A stretch of DNA of 16,525 bases, from NCBI GenBank assembly GCA_003551265.1, contig PUMG01000279.1, positions 1 to 16,525 on the forward strand, written 5' to 3'. Numbering within the stretch: position 1 is the first letter of the stretch; each line of letters starts with the position of its first letter. The DNA is from Halovenus sp. (GTDB lineage: Archaea > Halobacteriota > Halobacteria > Halobacteriales > Haloarculaceae). This document shows positions 14,744-16,525 of this stretch, piece after piece. The notes beneath the pieces were generated by a model. It did not search any database, had not been told where the DNA came from, and was given only the letters and a program-made list of their open reading frames with translations. The translations under genes and the position numbers were made by a program.

Positions 14744-15364
14744 TCAGTGCTGGATGGTCCAGTGTCCGTCTTCGTCGACTTCTGCAACGGCGTCGAACAG
14801 TCCTTTGAGAGTCGCAATCGTTCGACTGTCGTGTGCGTCGGGGTCGAGACGGTAGTATCCGACGCCGTTGGCAGTTTTCATCCTGCTGGTGACGACGTGG
14901 AGAAAGCGAAACGCCCGCTGGAGTTCGGCGTACTGCAACAGCGAGGTCACGGAGTCGAAAAAGAGGACGATTTCTTCGTGGTCTTCGGCGGCCGTGACCA
15001 TCTTCGAGAGGAGTTGATTGAACTCGATGCCGACACCCGTCAGGTCGGTCGGGTTCTCGACAGCTTTGACGGCCCAGACTGGGGCTTCGACAGTCGTCTC
15101 ACTCTGACCGACTGTGACGATTCCCGCCCGGACCGGAGACCCACCAACGTGTGTCTGCCACTGGTTGACCTGTTCGGCCGCCGTATCTGTGTACGTGACA
15201 GTGAGGAGGTTTATATCGCTGGGCCCTCGTTTGGAGAGGAGTTTCAGACACGCCGCACGACCCTGTGCACCGAGTGAGGGGGCAAGTACCAGCACGTTCG
15301 CTACATCAGAAAGTGCAGAGAAGTCTGGTGTGCCGTCTTCGTGTTTTACTGCCCCCTCCGACAT
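14744..15364 (-). CDS. DUF7504-like RecA-superfamily protein with degenerate P-loop
   Basis: This 206-aa protein resembles haloarchaeal RecA/KaiC-fold proteins (DUF7504, older annotations HTR-like). Strand 1 leads into APSLGAQGRAACLKLL (28-43), at the Walker A position but without the Gly-Lys-Ser/Thr. A Walker-B-like strand, EIVLFFDSVTSLLQY (131-145), and the conserved NPTDLTGVGIEFNQLL (104-119) are kept. ATP hydrolysis is therefore unlikely; it may sense or scaffold. There is no membrane segment. A TATA box at the leaderless distance supports the ATG at 15364-15362. It is divergent from tRNA-Arg and upstream of rpa2 on the same strand, separated by a palindrome. Confidence 0.75.
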   Translation of the reverse strand: MSEGAVKHEDGTPDFSALSDVANVLVLAPSLGAQGRAACLKLLSKRGPSDINLLTVTYTDTAAEQVNQWQTHVGGSPVRAGIVTVGQSETTVEAPVWAVKAVENPTDLTGVGIEFNQLLSKMVTAAEDHEEIVLFFDSVTSLLQYAELQRAFRFLHVVTSRMKTANGVGYYRLDPDAHDSRTIATLKGLFDAVAEVDEDGHWTIQH

Positions 15365-15387
15365 ACGGCTACGTCCGTGTTTAGAAC

Positions 15388-15393
15388 GTATAA
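15388..15393 (-). promoter_or_regulatory. TATA box of the DUF7504-like gene
   Basis: TTATAC on the minus strand, within TTCTTATACGTT, is centred 26 nt before the ATG, which fits a leaderless transcript and confirms the start. Confidence 0.6.
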
Positions 15394-15431
15394 GAATGAT
15401 GGTTATGTGCCAACCGTGGAATCGTAACCCC

Positions 15432-15437
15432 TTTAGC
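15432..15437 (+). promoter_or_regulatory. TATA-like element of the tRNA-Arg gene
   Basis: TTTAGC, within CCCCTTTAGCC, is centred about 27 nt before the mature tRNA 5' end. It lies within 40 nt of the divergent TATA box of the DUF7504-like gene, so the two promoters share one short region. Confidence 0.45.
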
Positions 15438-15461
15438 CAGACCGCTGTTACTGAATCATGA

Positions 15462-15534
15462 GTCCTGGTAGGGTAGTGGACTATCCTCCTGGCTTGCGGA
15501 GCCAGGGACCGGAGTTCAAATCTCCGTCAGGACG
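15462..15534 (+). tRNA. tRNA-Arg (anticodon GCG)
   Basis: The 73-nt sequence folds as a tRNA. The acceptor GTCCTGG (15462-15468) pairs with TCAGGAC (15527-15533), with one G-T pair at the base, and the discriminator is G. The D arm contains GGGTAGTGGACTATCCT. The anticodon stem CTGGC/GCCAG encloses the loop TTGCGGA, giving anticodon GCG at 15496-15498, which reads Arg CGC and CGU codons. The T arm CGGAG/CTCCG encloses TTCAAAT. There is no intron and no encoded CCA, both normal for most haloarchaeal tRNAs. Its 3' end is duplicated downstream (see 15756-15776), marking it as a likely integration target. Confidence 0.95.
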
Positions 15535-15535
15535 C
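15515..15535 (+). repeat. tRNA-Arg 3'-end repeat, copy 1 (inside the tRNA gene)
   Basis: This is the T-loop to acceptor end of tRNA-Arg. The same 21 nt recur at 15756-15776 with two mismatches, and a shorter core recurs at 15623-15635. Archaeal tyrosine integrases commonly use such 3' tRNA segments as attachment sites and regenerate them on integration. Confidence 0.6.
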
Positions 15536-15544
15536 TCATTCCTT

Positions 15545-15570
15545 GCGACCGCTGCGCGCGCAGCGGTCGC
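15545..15570. repeat. Perfect 26-bp GC-rich palindrome after the tRNA
   Basis: GCGACCGCTGCGC (15545-15557) is followed directly by its exact reverse complement (15558-15570), 10 nt after the tRNA 3' end. It could end tRNA transcription, form a cruciform, or be a recombination or protein-binding site. Confidence 0.7.
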
Positions 15571-15584
15571 TGCGTCATTCGCGC

Positions 15585-15632
15585 CCTGACGTGCCCAACG
15601 ACTCACGCTGTTCGTCGTTGGACTCCGTCAGG
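15585..15632. repeat. Two-part hairpin carrying tRNA-end copy 2
   Basis: An outer stem, CCTGACG (15585-15591) with CGTCAGG (15626-15632), and an inner stem, CCAACGAC (15595-15602) with GTCGTTGG (15614-15621), close an 11-nt loop. The right outer arm is the core of the repeated tRNA end, so the tRNA-derived sequence itself is mirrored. Confidence 0.6.
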
Positions 15633-15635
15633 ACG
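15623..15635 (+). repeat. tRNA-Arg 3'-end repeat, copy 2 (short)
   Basis: CTCCGTCAGGACG matches the last 13 nt of tRNA-Arg exactly, including the discriminator base. It joins two neighbouring hairpins. Confidence 0.55.
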
Positions 15636-15692
15636 TTCTCAGCGACACAATGACGGCGAGCGGAGCGAGCCGTCCGTGTCGCTGGAACGTCC
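15631..15692. repeat. Long three-part imperfect hairpin
   Basis: Nested complementary blocks are GGACGTT (15631-15637) with AACGTCC (15686-15692), AGCGACAC (15641-15648) with GTGTCGCT (15676-15683), and GACGGC (15652-15657) with GCCGTC (15669-15674). The loop is GAGCGGAGCGA. About 21 bp are paired, enough for a stable RNA hairpin or a cruciform. Confidence 0.6.
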
Positions 15693-15755
15693 ATGAGATT
15701 TGAGCAGACGAGTCGCACGCCCGGGAAGCGACCGGAGGGAGCGACCCGGAACGTC

Positions 15756-15776
15756 TTCATCTCTCCGTCAGGACGC
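15756..15776 (+). repeat. tRNA-Arg 3'-end repeat, copy 3 (distal att-like site)
   Basis: 19 of 21 bases match the T-loop-to-acceptor end of tRNA-Arg (15515-15535); the last 15 are identical. It sits 241 nt downstream in the same orientation, just before the macro-domain gene promoter, as expected for the far attachment site of an element inserted at the tRNA. Confidence 0.6.
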
Positions 15777-15778
15777 CC

Positions 15779-15787
15779 AAATTATTA
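15779..15787 (+). promoter_or_regulatory. AT-rich promoter element of the macro-domain gene
   Basis: AAATTATTA is centred about 30 nt before the ATG at 15814. It is the only AT-rich block in the upstream GC-rich stretch, which fits a TATA box for a nearly leaderless transcript. Confidence 0.4.
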
Positions 15788-15813
15788 CCTGTGCAAAGTG
15801 TCTTTGCTCACGT

Positions 15814-16323
15814 ATGGACTTCGACGTCGTACAGGGTGACATCACAGAACAGCACGCAGACGCGCTGGTAAACGCCGCAAACACCGACCTCAAGATGGGT
15901 GGCGGAGTTGCAGGGGCACTCCGCGAAGCAGCAGGAGAGGACATTCAACGGGAGGCGAATCGGAAGTCACCAATCGGCCTGGGTGAAGCTGTCGAGACAG
16001 GCGCGTACGACCTTGACGCAACCTACGTCATCCACGCTGCGACGATGGAACTGGGTGGGGGTGCAGACGAATCAACCATCCGAAACTCGACACGGAGCGC
16101 ACTCGCCAGAGCAGACGACCTCGGCTGTGAGTCGCTCGTCATGCCAGCACTCGGCTGTGGAATTGCTGGTGTTCCGCTTGAGCAGGGTGCCTCCTACATC
16201 TTCGAGGAGATACTCGATTTCGACCCAGCGACACTGATTGACGCCCGGATTATCGGCTACGACGACGAATCATTCGAGACGATGCAACGAATTGCCGATG
16301 AAGTGCGCCAGACAAACAAGTAA
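15814..16323 (+). CDS. Macro-domain protein (ADP-ribose-binding / ADP-ribosyl hydrolase type)
   Basis: This 169-aa protein is a single macro domain. It has VVQGDIT (5-11), LVNAAN (18-23), the Gly-rich loop MGGGVAGAL (28-36), VIHAA (72-76) and the second phosphate-binding loop MPALGCGIAGVP in the last third. The layout resembles the MacroD/YmdB-like group, which binds ADP-ribose and can hydrolyse O-acetyl-ADP-ribose or remove mono-ADP-ribose from proteins or nucleic acids. NAAN and the GGG loop support catalytic competence. The ATG at 15814 is chosen over an upstream in-frame start at 15700 because the longer frame runs through the hairpin region and lacks family similarity. It is a single gene; a hairpin with a T run follows its stop. 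Confidence 0.9.
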   Translation: MDFDVVQGDITEQHADALVNAANTDLKMGGGVAGALREAAGEDIQREANRKSPIGLGEAVETGAYDLDATYVIHAATMELGGGADESTIRNSTRSALARADDLGCESLVMPALGCGIAGVPLEQGASYIFEEILDFDPATLIDARIIGYDDESFETMQRIADEVRQTNK

Positions 16324-16330
16324 GTCCAGC

Positions 16331-16349
16331 AACACACGCGTTGTGTTTT
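16331..16349 (+). terminator. Hairpin plus T run after the macro-domain gene
   Basis: AACACA (16331-16336) pairs with TGTGTT (16342-16347), followed by two further T residues (a TTTT run at 16346-16349), starting 7 nt after the TAA stop. The stem is short, so it is a modest candidate. Confidence 0.4.
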
Positions 16350-16352
16350 CGG

Positions 16353-16368
16353 CCGGCCTAAAAACCGG
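16353..16368. promoter_or_regulatory. Possible second metal-regulator half-site region
   Basis: CCGGCCTAAAAACCGG contains GCCTAAAA, the same half-site as in the palindrome at 16380-16397, lying upstream of the TATA box and bounded by CCGG on both sides. It may be an accessory operator half-site, but only one arm is present. Confidence 0.25.
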
Positions 16369-16372
16369 AAGG

Positions 16373-16378
16373 TATATG
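16373..16378 (+). promoter_or_regulatory. TATA box of the lipoprotein gene
   Basis: TATATG, in GGTATATGAT, is centred about 27 nt before the ATG at 16403, the leaderless distance seen at several other genes in this window. Confidence 0.5.
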
Positions 16379-16379
16379 A

Positions 16380-16397
16380 TTTTAGGCTGGCCTAAAA
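16380..16397. promoter_or_regulatory. DtxR-type operator candidate (TTAGG-N4-CCTAA palindrome)
   Basis: TTTTAGGCTGGCCTAAAA has inverted 7-nt arms around CTGG. It lies between the TATA box and the ATG of the lipoprotein gene, covering the expected transcription start, so bound protein would block initiation. TTAGG/CCTAA palindromes are the type of site recognised by DtxR-family metal-dependent repressors (IdeR, and Idr proteins of Halobacterium). Iron or manganese repression is the best guess. Confidence 0.6.
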
Positions 16398-16402
16398 CGA
16401 GT

Positions 16403-16525
16403 ATGGCGGATAAAACATCCGACGAAGACGAGGATACAAACACACTAGAACGCCGTCCCTTTCTGGCAAGCGCAGCGATTGTAACCGCAGGGGTTGCGGG
16501 GCTCGCTGGCTGTGTCGGTGATGAC
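16403..16525 (+). CDS. Tat-exported lipoprotein, N-terminal 41 codons (partial)
   Basis: The gene runs off the right edge. A polar acidic stretch (1-15) leads to the twin-arginine motif ERRPFLAS (16-23), a hydrophobic core (AAIVTAGVAGLAG) and a lipobox LAGC with Cys37 as the likely lipidated residue, then VGDD. This is the standard signal of haloarchaeal surface-anchored lipoproteins, many of which are ABC-transporter solute-binding proteins. The DtxR-like operator over its start site suggests an iron or siderophore binding protein, but no part of the mature domain is visible, so the substrate is unproven. The TATA box 27 nt upstream supports the ATG. Confidence 0.75.
   Translation, partial: MADKTSDEDEDTNTLERRPFLASAAIVTAGVAGLAGCVGDD

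Larger units (their letters stand above)
15535..15755. other. Non-coding, hairpin-rich interval between tRNA-end repeats
   Basis: This stretch after tRNA-Arg holds no gene I can support. It contains three strong inverted repeats (15545-15570, 15585-15632, 15631-15692), a weaker CCGGG/CCCGG pair near 15720-15749, and a short copy of the tRNA end. A 61-codon minus-strand frame (15760-15575) spans most of it. That frame is crossed by every hairpin and has an Arg-rich composition unlike the acidic neighbours, so I do not call it a gene. It may be an integration scar, a miniature mobile element or a structured RNA. Confidence 0.5.

Noticed and set aside
15535..15776. CRISPR array or tandem tRNA array
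   Set aside because: The three repeat copies have unequal spacing and truncation, and no further complete tRNA folds between them.
15700..15813. N-terminal extension of the macro-domain frame
   Set aside because: The 38 extra residues run through the tRNA-end repeat and the promoter element and are unlike macro domains, which begin near the chosen ATG.

Overview
The window comes from a halophilic archaeon (class Halobacteria). The predicted proteins are rich in Asp and Glu, and protein families found mainly in haloarchaea recur: a Bat-type regulator ending in an HTH_10 domain, a DUF7504-like protein, a doublet histone, and DUF4129/DUF7269/DUF58/DUF7519 membrane proteins. Promoters are archaeal: TATA boxes lie about 26-28 nt upstream of several start codons, which fits leaderless mRNAs, and Shine-Dalgarno sites are not evident. 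I could not place the genus.

Layout. Positions 1-3273 (minus strand) hold the start of a glutamate dehydrogenase-type gene, a 47-aa zinc-ribbon protein 2 nt upstream of it, and a 957-aa multi-sensor Bat-type regulator. Positions 3313-6727 (minus) hold a translationally coupled three-gene operon: a DUF4129 membrane protein, a DUF7269-DUF58 fusion and a DUF7519-like membrane protein. This resembles the usual MoxR-associated cluster, but no MoxR ATPase gene is visible. Positions 6811-8801 (minus) hold a calcineurin-like phosphoesterase and purM. A divergent VOC-fold gene follows at 8908-9309 (plus).

Positions 9390-13102 (minus) form a probable transcription unit in the order histone, histone deacetylase-family enzyme, TraB-family membrane protein, M50 membrane protease. 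The histone and deacetylase genes overlap by 4 nt. Upstream of the histone, with its own promoter region, is rpa2 (13142-14578), a multi-OB-fold single-stranded DNA-binding protein. The rpa2-histone-deacetylase order matches what I recall from Haloferax volcanii. The leader region of rpa2 carries a consensus TATA box, a perfect 18-bp palindrome and a possible 24-codon leaderless mini-ORF. A DUF7504-like RecA-fold protein (14744-15364, minus) follows, then a divergent tRNA-Arg(GCG) at 15462-15534.

The most accessory-looking part is 15515-15776. The 3' end of the tRNA gene is repeated about 240 bp downstream (19 of 21 bases), with a shorter copy between. The interval is packed with hairpins and has no integrase, which looks like a scar or miniature element at a tRNA integration site. 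Just beyond lie a macro-domain gene (15814-16323, plus) and the first 41 codons of a Tat-exported lipoprotein. The lipoprotein start is preceded by a TATA box and a TTAGG-N4-CCTAA palindrome of the kind bound by DtxR-family metal regulators, so an iron-uptake role is plausible but not proven.
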